Assembly: GCA_009760855.2 (NCBI GenBank)
Contig: WPIO01000094.1
Coordinates: 1,382,501 to 1,446,500, forward strand
Reading direction: 5' to 3'
DNA from: Cristatella mucedo
Taxonomy: Eukaryota > Bryozoa > Phylactolaemata > Cristatellidae
DNA length: 64,000 bases
The translations under genes and the position numbers were made by a program. The notes under the pieces were generated by a model that made no database searches, was not told the DNA's origin, and was given only the letters and a program-made list of their open reading frames with translations. Positions 36,701 to 45,921 of this stretch are shown in pieces (position 1 is the first letter of the stretch; every line of letters starts with the position of its first letter).

Positions 36701-39700
36701 CTTAATCTTTCTCTAGGCACTTTACATTTGCATTTACATTGTTGCTAAGGTTGTCAATGTGTAGGTTAGAACCTCCTGCAATCAATAACACCTGGTCATA
36801 TAAAAATATTGTAGTGAGGAACTCCAAAAACTCCTCCATAAACAAGGTTAGAAAGCCAGGAGCTCGATAGATCACAGCTTTGACAGGCAAGCTCTTTGAT
36901 GGGGACCTGATAGCAACTGATTGAAACAACAGCCCATGTCAGACCACGTGGACTGAAATAATGAGAACCCGGTTGGGGTGGTCTCAGATGCACAGCCACC
37001 AGTCATCCACATCTTGGTGTTATAGAGGTTAAAAAATTCGCACACTTTCATTCGTGCCACATGCACTTGCCTCAGCCACAGCATGTGTTAGGATCAGTGT
37101 GGCAGCTGGCAAATCGATACCAACCGAGTGGGCATTGCCAGAGCTGCACTCATTCTGTTAAACCTGCTGACTATTACAGTTTCACTCGGAGCTACGATAG
37201 CGGCCCTTCAAATATTTGGAACTGCACCACCAAGTCCAGGTTTCGCAGCTTACGGCCGCATATGACAATACCAAAGCCACGGATATTCGGAGACGATACA
37301 GACTGGTACTAAGCAAAAGAAGCTAACTACAGCATGTCCCACACTTGGTAGGGTCACAATTGATTATGTACCAGTGGGTTAGGACAAAGCTTGTAAACAG
37401 CCTACTGGCAGGCAATGGTAGGCTGGCTGTATTGTATGGCAATACAAATGTCTAACATTGACTGCCTTTGTTTACCAGTGCCATTAAGAAGCATACAAAC
37501 AAGGAGCCATTTATGAAGCAGCCTAGGGGAGTGCTAATGATGCGATCTGCATTTACTTGTTGAATGAGCTATATTTAAAAGCTGTTCTTTAGAAATCCAC
37601 ACATAGCAGAAGTGAGACTGCAAGGGCCAGCAGCAGCAGCAGCATCCGGCAGATCCAGTCAAGAACCGGTGGCAGCTGAAGCTGTGTATCGGTGTGGGGA
37701 GAATTACAACTGCAGGCAGGCAGCTGTGGCCGATTAGTTCCCAGCCAAGAACTTCAATTCACAGCTGAACTTACATTGACTGCAAAAAACGACTGAACAC
37801 TACACACATGCATGCTATCACATTATATGGGCAACAAATGAGGCTCAAACTACGAAAACAAGAGCGCCACACCATGAGCAGCCAGCCAAACCAGCCCTTG
37901 CAGGCGGCTGCAGCAGCCTGCAAGGAGCAGCACAGATAGGTGATATGATACAATTCACGTGAATATGATATAATTTATAAGACAGCCGACCCGGAAACAA
38001 GCTATACAGCCTAAAGCACGCCTGACAGCACCCCAATAAGGAAGCAAAAGATGTAGGACCAGCACTATGGCCAGGTCGCGTGCACGACCCTGATTAAAAA
38101 AACTTCCAGCGCAAAGGAAATGCGATTTCACAAGGAAGTCCGCCAAGCCGATCGAGGGGCAGCTACTGCTAAAGCTAGTAAAAAGATAGACTCCTGGGTA
38201 GAACTCGAGACTGCTGAGATAAATCCTTATTTTTTCTTGCTGCCGACTTTCTTGTACCGTGAGGCAACAAGAGCTTTGCTTAAGCTACACAAGCCATAGG
38301 CCTAGCCATTTGAAAGCCAAGTTGTTTACCGTTTGTTTGAAGTTGGCAAATATAGATACAAAAGGTCTGCTTAGGGTCTTAAGTTGGAAAATCTAGATCA
38401 CAGAGTAATAATTTGATCGCGCTTCCCTTGCAGCAAATGTAAAGTGCCTAGAAAGAGATTGAGTACTCTGAGGGCACTATATCAAATGTAGTATTATTAT
38501 TGTTATTATTATAATACATCTGATATAGCACCTTCAGAGAACTCAATCTCTTTCTAGGTACTTTCCATTTGTTGCAAGGGAAGCACGATCGAATGGTTAG
38601 TGGAAGCATGCTGAATGACAACAAGCAGAACATGGTTAAGGGTGACATGCACTGAGTCGGCATGCAAATATGGTTAGTGGCAGCACTAAGCAAGTAAAGG
38701 ACGAATCACATGGACCCCACTAAACGCCACGATAAACAGACATGCTATTTCAGTTTTCTTTTAAATGTGGTCAAGTCAGGAGATGCCGTGATGCAAGTGG
38801 AGGTGAGTTCCAGGCTTGAACTCGGTTGACCTCGACGACCAGAAGAATGACCCAAACTACCCAGCCTTATGCCATTCAAAATCTAACCATTCATATGACT
38901 GTCTCGAAGAATTTGACTGCTCATGGCTTACAAGGTGATGCACTATTTTGATACAGAGCTAAAAACTACAGATCACAGCAGGTTCCAACAGATCGGCCTG
39001 AAGTGATGTGAGCTATTCGAAGCCACGGCCCTACCCTATCTTACACATTCTCTGAGGGAGATATCCTCTCCTTTACTATCCTCTCCTTTCCTCTGAGGGG
39101 TCATTGAGCATACTACCACTAACCAATCCGATCGCACTTTTTCTGTAGTAAATGTACAGCTCATAAGAAGACATTACATTCTCTGAGGGTGCTATAAAAA
39201 TAATTACTATTAATTTTATTGTTATTATAGGGGGCACCTCCCTACTGCTTAATTCTTGCTACAGCTGCTGCTAGTGCAGGCTGATGCAGCAGCAGCTGTA
39301 GTCAGATAACCTTTCTGTGGAAGCTTTCAAGCAACATCAGCCTGCATGCACTCACTGGCAGAGCAGTGCACCATCGCGCAGAACTGTCTGTACTTCACGG
39401 GCATCTTGGAAGGCTCCGCCATCAGGTAGCACAGTCACACCGGTGACGTCCTGGATCCACTGCATAGCTTGATTCGCAAGATTTATGTCGAATTTGTTCA
39501 TCGCCTGGTCGAACGTATAAAATGCCAAAAATATAAATGACATGCAGCACTCAACTAATGAACAGTGCTTAAGGCACTAGGAGCATATGCTGTGTCAGAG
39601 AGCAGCCAGCACAAGTAGGCTTTAGCATGGATATTAACAGCAATCTACAGACAGAAGGGACATGCAGGCAAAGGCAGCCTTGACCTTGCAGACACTTCAA

Positions 39701-42700
39701 AATACTGAAGGCAACTACTGCATATTAATTGCAGCCTACTTCGATGACGTTTTGCAAGGTATGTACAAATAATTTCGTTATTCGAATCCAAACGATATCA
39801 CACAGCCCAAAAGGAAACTTAGCCATTATCAAGTATTAAATGGACGAGTATATGGATTAGTATGAGTTTTAAAATGTCAAGTTATAAGCCTTTGCCTGTA
39901 ATATGGAGGCATGTACATCTCTACATAGCAAGGGCAAAACAGTAACCAAGAATAATGTAAGTTGCTAGTCTGAAGCAAAAACCAGGGTGCGAGTGAAGGT
40001 CAGACAAATGTAGTGTGATGTGGCTGTAATGCAGACAGACAATAATAATGATAATAATACATTTGATATAGCACTTTAAGAGAACTTGATCTCTTTCTAG
40101 GCAATTTACATTTGCTGCAAAGGAAGCATGATTGAATGGTTAGTGGTAGCATGCTCAATGACAGCAAGCAAAACATGGTTAGGGGTGATAAGCACAGGGT
40201 CAGCATGCAAATAAGGCTAATGGCAGCATACACAGTGACCATGACACAGGTATGTTGGCAACCGTATGCCCACTAAAACAGCTAATAAAAAAGGAAAAAA
40301 AGCCAGCTGATTCTGTAGAATTGTGGACATATTGGCTGACAAGTCTTTGCACTTACTTATCAGCAGCTTTCTGCAGGCAATAAAATATTGCCTATTGCAG
40401 GACTTAAACCCGAGACCTGGGTTGTTAAGTGCAAACACCTGAACCTGAGGCGAGGACCCACAGGAAGGCTTTGGATACACTACATGAAACTCTCCACAAT
40501 AACTTCCACTTTATCTTGTAACTTTGTTGAATTACCAACAGATAGACATGCAAGGTGGAACTCGTTGTATGAAGGCAAGAATATCAGCAATGTTGTCTAT
40601 CAAGAAGGCAGATGGACCTTGCAAACCAATAATTCACTGTCTTGTAAATTTGCCACGAGTCTGACCAGAAAGACTGCATCTAACTTGCTGAAAAAGAAGT
40701 ATAATTACTTTTAAGTATTCGAGTTTAGGTACTGATGCAGCAAGCTTTTTAGGCTGCTTTCAACACCAAGCTATTTGTAGTGCACTTTTCGGAGTTCATA
40801 AATAGCAAAAAGATATTTTCGGAGTTCATAAATAGCAACAGACTTCGTCTCACCCAACAAAGAGAAAGTGGGAAGCATAGCCGAGTCAGGAGAGAAGTTG
40901 AGGTAGTGAGTACCATGGAAGTAGCAGTTCAGGACTGCTGAAAGGGATGAGCAATAGTCGGCAGTAGGAAAGTAGTTGTCGTTGCATAGGAATTGTGGAA
41001 GCGAGTTCCACAGCCTAGGACCTGCAGAGCTAAAGCTTCTGTCGTCAACGGTCTTTAAGAGGAGGAATGGGACAGCTAATGTATTGTCCACACAGGACCT
41101 GAGGGCGCGAACAGCCTGAAAATGATGCAGCAGTTCAGCTAGGTACGATGGAGCCAAGCCGTGGCGGGCCTTGTGGGTCAGGTTAAGAACTTTGCTCTGT
41201 ATCAGTTGCTCAACCGCCATCTATCCTAGCTATTTTAGCAAAGCAGACACATGCTCAAGCCTCTGTGATTTGTAGACTAGAGTTGCAGCCATATTCATAG
41301 TCAGCTGCAGTGGCCTAGTTGCTTTCTTTGATACCCCAGCCAAAAAAGATTTACAATATTCAAACCGAGACTGTACTAAGGAGCTAGTTTAAATTCTTTG
41401 CAAGAAACTGTGGAAGACAGCTCCCAATCTTGGATAGGCATCGGACGTGATGGCTAGCTGTAGAAGCAGTCTTCTGAATAAAGCTTTTAAAATTGAGGCA
41501 GCTTTTATAAACAACACCTCAATTTCGAGCAAGTGGTGATGGTCCCACAATAGCATCACCTATTAGAACAGCAAAGCCTTTTAATCCAGCCACACGCTTA
41601 GGGTGTCCTATGAGCAGCAGTTCGGTTTTATCGTCATTTAATTTCAGGAAGTTTTCCGACATCCAGGATCGAATATCGGCAAGGCAAGCATTCAGTTTCT
41701 CAGTTGCTGCAGCAGATTCCGACGGTTTAAATGACAAATACAACTGAGTGAGTATCGTCAGCATAGAAGTGATATCCTATTCCATGGGCCTTAATCACTT
41801 TTCCCAGAGGTTGTGTATAAATAGAGAACAGCAAGGGACCGAGAGCAGACCCTCGAGGGACTCCACAGGTGACCCTTCTCGTGTCTGAGACCTGACCCCC
41901 ACACGATACGGATTGAACACGATAAGACAAGTATGATTTAAACCATGCCAGTGCTTCGTCTGCCAGACCAATCGTTGTTCTCAATCGTTCAAGCACAACC
42001 TCGTGATATATGAGTAAGCACAGAAATGGTGAAACAAATCAAGTGATGGTCTGCAGGAGGTGAGTGGGCAGGGGGCATAACAAAGCAACAGTGACGACCA
42101 TACTTGACTATCCTCAGGTCACAGATAAGGCACCAATAGTATTGAATGACAAACGCCTTAAACAAAGCTGAAGATGGAGTCACTAAAGATGTCCATGAAA
42201 AAGGCACCCAACTGCTACTAAGGTCATCAACTTGAAGCTGCCAACAAAGGCCTGTCCCACAGAAAGGTATTGGATTGAGGACTTCTAAGCCTCCAAAAAA
42301 TTAGGTCAGCCTGCTGGACTTGGTCGGTACACCATAGAAGAAAGTGGCACCAAATTTCTTTAGATCCTACGGCGACTGATTAAAAAACAAAGAGCTGTGA
42401 GAAAAACTACAAGATGCATAGTAAAAAAAAAGTGCAGTCTGGTAACAAAGAGCAATTTACAATGACTATTAACTTCAACGTGCAGGAAATTACTTGACTA
42501 CTATATAGTTCAGGCTGTAGGCCAATGCCTTAGCAATAAAGATGTCAGCTAACATAAAAGCTTGGACGAAACCTTCAAAAACTTTACATATGGATCATCC
42601 AATCAGGCCGACGGCTAGAGGTTCAGTAGATTAGCCAGCTAAGGTGGGACCAAACATCCTTTGTTTACTACCAAGCACAACCCAGGCTTTCACTTCTATG

Positions 42701-45700
42701 CAGATGACACTCATTGGTACCTTTGCTTTGATCCCTCCCAGCCTTAGAGCACCTCGAATTCTCTCAACTCCCTTGCTGCATGTATTGATGGTATCTGCAC
42801 ATGGATGGCAGCAAATTTTCTTTTATACTAAACGATGATACAACTAGCTTTCGGGCTTGTTTAGATAAGGATACCACATCTAAGGTGGTCCATGAATTGG
42901 TGACATCCCTTCTTGACATCTGTAACTCAATACTTGCTGGCCTACCGGCATGTGCAATCAGGTGCTAACAGCTGGTGCAAAACTCTGCAGCTAGGCTTGT
43001 CTGTCGTAAGCATCGCAGCTGCCACATTACTCCACTTCTTGCCGACCTGCACTGGCTACCAGTCAAGCAACGGATTGACTTCAAGGTTTTGTAGCTCACT
43101 TTTAGGTCTCTTCATTCTATGGCTCCAGCCTATCTCTCCGACATACTCCCCCATCAGGCCAAGCATCATACCACCCACTTATCAGAATCCAACAGTCTAC
43201 CAATACCCCGTACAAACCTCAAATCCTTTGGAAACCGTGCATTTAGTTCATATGCTGCAAAAGCCTGGAACTCACTCCCGACTTGCGTCACAACATCCCC
43301 TGACTTGACTACATTTAAAAAGAACTTAATCACCTTGTCGAGTTTTAACATAGTTTGCTGCAGTATGCCACCGGGCTCACTTTCCACTTCCTTGCTATAT
43401 TGTGACACACTCTGGCAACAACTATATTGAGAATTCAAACGAATCTTTTATTCTAAAAATGATGTTGGTTTCAAGTTCCTCAACAACTACAAAAGGAAAG
43501 TTCATGCCCGATCTGCATGGTCTAGCTCCTCATCTCACATGATCTTCTCATCGCCTACCCAGGGGAAGGTGCAGGTAAAGAAAGGGAGCTCCGAGGACAT
43601 ACAGCCAATCAAATTAGTAGTTGATGAATGGAACTAAAGACTTCTTGCAGCAGCGCCAGTGTTAAGACAGAAGAACTGTACATAAGCCATCAGCAACTGT
43701 TACAAATGATATTGCACTCCGAGTTTTAGCTCACATCTTGCTGGTCTACCGGCATGTGCAATCAAGCACTAACAGCGTGAGCAAAACTCTGCAGCTAGAC
43801 TTGTCTGTCGTGAGTGCTGAGGTTGCCACATCCCAATACTTCTCACCGATCTGCACTGGCTCCCAGTGAAGCAAAGCATTAACTTTAGGATTCTGTCACT
43901 TACTTTTAGGTCACTTCACTCTTAGGCTCCAGCCTACCTGTCAGATCTACTCCCTCATAAAGCTAAGCATCGTACCACTTGCTTTTTAGAATCCAATCGT
44001 TTACATTACATTACAGTACATACCTCATACGAACCTCAAACCTTAGGGGACTGTGCCTTTAGTTCATATGCTCCCAAAGCCTGAAACTAACTGCGACTTG
44101 TGTCCCGACATCTCCCGACTTGGCCAGATTTAAAAGGAAACTAAAAACACATCTATTTATGACATCATTGGTGAGCCGTGATGGCACACTAGGTGAGGCA
44201 GTTGCTTTCACGACCTCGGTCCCGAGGTCGTGGGGTCGATTTGGTGGTGATAGCTGTAAAGGCTCTTCTGTCACTATACAAAAAAAGGCAGTTTAATCAG
44301 CTTTGGATTTATTTTTATTTATCATTTAGGGGCTCCATGTGATTGGCCCTTTACATGCTTGGTGCTGACACTGTGCATGCTGCCACTGACTTTATGTGCA
44401 TGCTGACCGTGTGCATATCACCTTAACCATGTTATGCTTGTCATTGAGCATGCTTCCACTAACCATTCGATGGTGCTTCCCTTGCAGCAGAAATAAAGTG
44501 CCTAGAAAAAGATCGAGCTCTTTGAGGGTGCTATATCGAATGTATTATTATTATTATTATTTTCTCCACCGATACTAGACATTTTATCAAAGACGTTTAC
44601 AACACTATTGCTTCGAGATGTTCTTGCATTTAAGATAGGACTAGAGCAACTAACAGAGCCCCATGCAGTCTTTCAATGGCATTATGGGTTATAGATACCA
44701 GAAATAACTTCTTAGCACACTACAATAAACATATTATTTAGACATGATACCTGGTCAATAGCCAGCTCTCTCTCCCTCTCTCTCTCTCTCTCTGGTACAG
44801 GCAGCAGTTTCCAGAGGACTACCACACCAAGATTTCAGGCCTCACAGGTTCACCCACTGTGCCTTAACGTGACAGGCAGCCAGGTCTTTTGCAGAATGGT
44901 ACTGTCGTTAGCCTACTTATCTGAAGCACCCAGTCAGCTGGTGCTGACGTGCTTGCTAACCCCTGGTACTGATCATGTGACCATATGTTTCCTGCAGCCC
45001 AAGCGATATGCACTGCCTGCCTGTTCATCGGCCAGTACACCACCAGGGCTTACTTAATTCAAAACTACATCTTTGCAGAGGGCCAGCACGGCACGGCTGA
45101 GTAGCTAGGACTGCTAGCATCCCCACCCCTGCACTTGCGTCAGCTGCTAGCGTCCCCCTGCACATCTTGCAGTGCCGACCAACGCAGCAAATGTTTCAAA
45201 GTTCGCGAGGATTCAGCAGTGGCCTCCTACTCCGGCCTCCTACTCCATGCCGGAGCCTAGTAGCGATATGACAGCAGCACGGGGCGCAGGCAGCGGCTGA
45301 GTCAAACGAATCTGGGGCAGGGGGGACTAAGAAGTCAGCTGCAGAGCTGCAGCCAAGCAGAGCAGAAGAGCTGCTCCCAGTTGCAGTTACCAGCAGCAGC
45401 AGCAGCTCCGAGATGGCAAGCATGCAGGCCGCGCAGCTTTTGTCACTCAGTCTGCACCGGCTGGCTCGTGAGCGAACTGTCGCCCCCATCCTCCTCAACA
45501 GCGGCCGGCAGCTTCACAGGCTGGCAGCTGGGCGGAGGAGAGCAGGCTGGCCGAGCTCTAGCTAACAGGTGTGCCCGAGCGGCTCCGGTTCCACCCCCGG
45601 CACGTACACTCCGTAAGCAGCCGTCGGTGGCAATGGCGGTGGCGAGACAGGCAGTAGCACGACTAGTGCAGGCAGTAACTACGACCGATAGCGACGCGCT

Positions 45701-45921
45701 TGTGAATCAAGAGATGGGAAATGTGGCGAACGGCGACCGGCGCCCAGCTGCCGCCCACGGCAGGCCGACCCGGACGCCACAACAACAGCCTGTCTCTGGC
45801 GCTGACCTACAGACACGGCAAGCAACAGCGCGCGAACGGTCTCGTACAGCGACAGGAGCTGAAGTTTTACCTTCAGTTGACACTCTCGGCTTAAGCCGTA
45901 CGCAGGGCCCTTGTTAGCCAT
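24615..45921 (-). CDS. TAGLN-like: Transgelin/calponin-family actin-binding protein, complete six-exon gene
   Basis: The coding sequence joins 45921-45871, 39504-39356, 33550-33487, 31156-31052, 29053-29021 and 24794-24615 and gives 193 residues, close to the usual 190-200 of transgelins. The N-terminus [13 protein letters not shown] is the family signature. Residues about 18-134 form a single calponin-homology domain (W33-I34, then RDGALLC at 60-66, the MENI segment at 89-92, and DVFQTDDLY at 108-116). Residues 168-193 form one calponin-like repeat ([15 protein letters not shown]) ending in GTTRHI. Proteins of this family bind and cross-link actin filaments in muscle and cytoplasm. Phases agree at every junction (0, 2, 0, 0, 0) and all introns are GT-AG, with sizes 6366, 5805, 2330, 1998 and 4226 bp. 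One lysine of the usual VKKIN motif is absent (SIKIN). The exon chain is my reconstruction from motifs and splice sites; whether the protein is closer to transgelin, Mp20 or short calponins needs a tree. Confidence 0.92.
26048..26174 (+). mobile_element. SINE-1 in intron 5 of the transgelin-like gene
   Basis: Head AGCTGGTTTAGTTCAGAAGTTAAGG, CCCCGACCAAGGTCTGGCTG, B-box region GTGCTCGAGCCC and a full 3' tail ending GGGCGCTATACAAAA. One of the better-preserved copies. Confidence 0.82.
26433..26570 (-). mobile_element. SINE-2, degraded copy d in intron 5
   Basis: Retains AGCTGCTTTAACAACCTC, GGCAGAAGAGCCTAATCGGCT, AAAGAATCGCC and CCCACGCCCTCGG. The 11-bp palindrome is mostly lost. Confidence 0.65.
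26582..26668 (+). mobile_element. LINE-A tail in intron 5
   Basis: AGCAAATGTAAAGCGCCTAG...GGGTGCTTTATCAAGTG plus (ATT)n, with nothing upstream of the tail. Confidence 0.78.
26698..26745. repeat. (CA)n microsatellite with CG interruption
   Basis: Two (CA)n blocks separated by CTCGCGCGCG. Confidence 0.92.
27448..27517 (+). mobile_element. LINE-A tail, minimal, intron 5
   Basis: ACGTAAAGAGCCCAGAAAGAG and TTCTCTGAGGGAGCTGTATC then a TTATTAATATT tail. Confidence 0.65.
29021..29053 (-). CDS. TAGLN-like: Transgelin-like exon 5 (33 bp micro-exon)
   Basis: An 11-codon exon, [11 protein letters not shown], lies between the acceptor CTTGAAG and the donor CTG|GTGAGT. It fills exactly the missing VVxxLxxLGxx helix between exon 4 (ending NMYI) and exon 6 (starting ARKNGF). 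Both ends are phase 0. The exon is too short for ordinary ORF finding, but the motif fit and both splice sites make chance unlikely. Confidence 0.87.
29119..29155. repeat. 12-bp perfect inverted repeat in intron 4 near exon 5
   Basis: Arms TATACATACATA (29119-29130) and TATGTATGTATA (29144-29155) lie 66-102 bp before the micro-exon acceptor on the gene strand. Confidence 0.88.
29561..29840 (-). mobile_element. LINE-A 3' UTR and tail in intron 4
   Basis: (AAT)9 tail, GATAGAGCGCCCTCGGAG, TTTACATTTGCTGC and the UTR to CAGGGACCCACTAAATGC. About 510 bp upstream of exon 5 on the gene strand. Confidence 0.82.
31052..31156 (-). CDS. TAGLN-like: Transgelin-like exon 4 (MENI...DVFQTDDLY segment)
   Basis: The exon follows the acceptor GATTCGCAG and has an ideal GTAAGT donor. 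Its 35 codons (residues 89-123) carry [15 protein letters not shown] and [14 protein letters not shown], the most conserved part of the CH domain in this family. Both ends are phase 0. Confidence 0.95.
31735..32155 (+). mobile_element. Diverged LINE-A 3' fragment in intron 3
   Basis: Retains AGGTCACTTCACTTGCTTGC, AGCCTACCTATCAGACCTGC, AAACTGTAATCCTTCGGTGAC and a worn tail CAGCGCCTGGATAAGG. Older than the other copies. Confidence 0.55.
33000..33098 (+). mobile_element. SINE-1, 5'-truncated, intron 3 of the transgelin-like gene
   Basis: B box GGGCTCGAACCC and tail GGGTAGAGATTAAGTTC followed by GGCTATATAAATG. The tRNA A-box half is unclear. Confidence 0.65.
33487..33550 (-). CDS. TAGLN-like: Transgelin-like exon 3 ([13 protein letters not shown] segment)
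   Basis: The 64 bp exon follows the acceptor TGCATTTTAG. Its first G completes Gln67, then 21 codons give residues 68-88 with [13 protein letters not shown] and AFKQ, the family's LINALxPGxVKKIN...FKQ block. The donor is CAG|GTGATT. Compared with the family it is one residue short in the KK pair. Confidence 0.91.
33903..34065 (-). mobile_element. SINE-2, copy e in intron 2
   Basis: Shows CCTGATTAAACAACCTC, AGAAGAGCCTTTACGGCTATC, CATTCGAACCC and GACTTCGGGACCAAGGTCGTG, with several substitutions. It is followed at 34070 by minus-strand LINE-B. Confidence 0.75.
34605..34822 (+). mobile_element. LINE-A tail inserted in LINE-B
   Basis: GCATGCTGACAGCATGCATG, UTR, GTAAAGTGCGTAGAAAGAG, GGGCACAATAGC and (ATT)n, with LINE-B on both sides. 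Confidence 0.8.
35214..35329 (+). mobile_element. SINE-1 inserted in LINE-B
   Basis: Head GGTTTGGCCCAGTGGTTAAGG, CCGACCAAGGTCATGG, B box GGGCTCAAGCCCC and a shortened tail. LINE-B sequence (AAGTATGAT / TTAAACCACTCCAGTG) continues on both sides, so the SINE is the younger insertion. Confidence 0.78.
36655..36735 (-). mobile_element. LINE-A tail inserted in LINE-B endonuclease region
   Basis: (AAT)n, GATAAAGTGCCCTCAGAGAAC and GGCACTTTACATTTGC, then LINE-B resumes with ATTGTTGCTAAGGTTGTC. Confidence 0.78.
38405..38512 (+). mobile_element. LINE-A tail, left arm of an inverted pair
   Basis: GCGCTTCCCTTGCAGCAAATG, GTGCCTAGAAAGAG and GGGCACTATATC then (ATT)n, leading directly into the opposite copy. 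Confidence 0.78.
38513..38830 (-). mobile_element. LINE-A 3' UTR and tail, right arm of an inverted pair
   Basis: GATATAGCACCTTCAGAGAAC, TACTTTCCATTTGTTGC, and UTR to GGAGGTGAGTTCCAGGC; reverse orientation to the preceding copy. Confidence 0.78.
39108..39235 (+). mobile_element. LINE-A tail, worn, in intron 2
   Basis: ATTGAGCATACTACCACTAACC, AGTAAATGTACAGCTCATAAG and TTCTCTGAGGGTGC, ending about 120 bp from the exon 2 donor. Confidence 0.68.
39259..39301. repeat. 14-bp perfect inverted repeat in intron 2 near exon 2
   Basis: Arms CTACAGCTGCTGCT (39259-39272) and AGCAGCAGCTGTAG (39288-39301) with a 15-bp spacer. The near arm is 54 bp inside intron 2 from the exon 2 donor. Confidence 0.9.
39356..39504 (-). 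CDS. TAGLN-like: Transgelin-like exon 2 (first half of CH domain)
   Basis: A T-rich tract and CAG acceptor precede GCG-ATG-AAC. The 149 bp encode residues 18-66, including the helix with WIQDVTG and the core VLRDGALLC, both typical of the calponin-homology fold. The donor is CCA|GTGAGT, leaving phase 2; the split codon CA+G completes Gln67 with exon 3. Confidence 0.94.
40042..40240 (-). mobile_element. LINE-A tail and UTR in intron 1
   Basis: (AAT)n, GATATAGCACTTTAAGAGAAC, TTTACATTTGCTGC, AGCATGCTCAATGAC and GTGATAAGCACAGGG. Confidence 0.75.
40770..41996 (-). mobile_element. LINE-B RT core to 3' end in intron 1
   Basis: Minus-strand translation gives [34 protein letters not shown] and FYADDT (catalytic YADD at 41765-41754). 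Then come [17 protein letters not shown], and in the next frame [20 protein letters not shown] and [12 protein letters not shown]. 5'-truncated at about 42000. Confidence 0.87.
42650..43345 (+). mobile_element. LINE-A copy from the YADD motif onward, intron 1
   Basis: [18 protein letters not shown] is encoded with YADD at 42697-42708. A deletion skips to the [12 protein letters not shown]-like segment, then [21 protein letters not shown] and [19 protein letters not shown] follow. The tail is missing. Confidence 0.84.
43735..44565 (+). mobile_element. LINE-A copy interrupted by SINE-2, intron 1
   Basis: Begins CTTGCTGGTCTACCGGCATG, carries a decayed RT end and is split at 44176-44303 by SINE-2. 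It ends with AAAGTGCCTAGAAAAAGATC and (ATT)n. Confidence 0.82.
44176..44303 (+). mobile_element. SINE-2, copy g, inserted in LINE-A
   Basis: Plus orientation, with head GTGATGGCACACTAGGTGAGG, a perfect CACGACCTCGG/CCGAGGTCGTG palindrome and 3' GGCTCTTCTGTCACTATAC to GTTTAATCAGC. The GGCGAT hairpin region is deleted. LINE-A sequence (TTTATGACATCATT / ATTTATCATTTAG) flanks both sides and looks like a target duplication. Confidence 0.83.
44566..45870 (-). other. 5' part of intron 1 of the transgelin-like gene
   Basis: GC- and CAG-rich near 45340-45850. The 178-codon forward frame 45381-45917 is antisense to exon 1 and has no domain. Confidence 0.45.
44768..44794. repeat. (TC)n microsatellite
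   Basis: A run of TC dinucleotides with one CCC interruption in intron 1 of the transgelin-like gene. Confidence 0.9.
45871..45921 (-). CDS. TAGLN-like: Transgelin-like exon 1 (start codon, residues 1-17)
   Basis: The ATG at 45921-45919 is in a favourable context (G at -3, G at +4) and is the first ATG of the open frame. The exon encodes [17 protein letters not shown], matching the conserved N-terminus of transgelins. It ends CTGAAG and is followed by a GTAAAA donor, giving phase 0. No acceptor-like AG lies just upstream, so this is probably the first exon or follows a distant 5' UTR exon. A larger forward-strand open frame overlaps here but is antisense to this exon. Confidence 0.86.

Larger units (their letters stand above)
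34070..37300 (-). mobile_element. LINE-B, longest copy (endonuclease and RT remnants) in intron 2
   Basis: Read on the minus strand it has an AP-endonuclease part near 36420-36930 ([37 protein letters not shown]). The RT start is near 35580-35780 ([26 protein letters not shown]), and the RT core and thumb run to 34400, parallel to the copy at 40770-41996. Frames are broken throughout. Three insertions interrupt it: a LINE-A tail (34605-34822), SINE-1 (35214-35329) and another LINE-A tail (36655-36735). Confidence 0.8.

Noticed and set aside
40280-40445. Possible third tRNA-derived SINE with a GGTTTAAGTCC B-box-like motif (minus strand)
   Set aside because: Single copy in the window and a degenerate B box; not enough to define a family.
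45381-45917. 178-codon forward open frame near transgelin exon 1
   Set aside because: It is antisense to a well-supported exon, lies in GC- and CAG-rich sequence and shows no domain.
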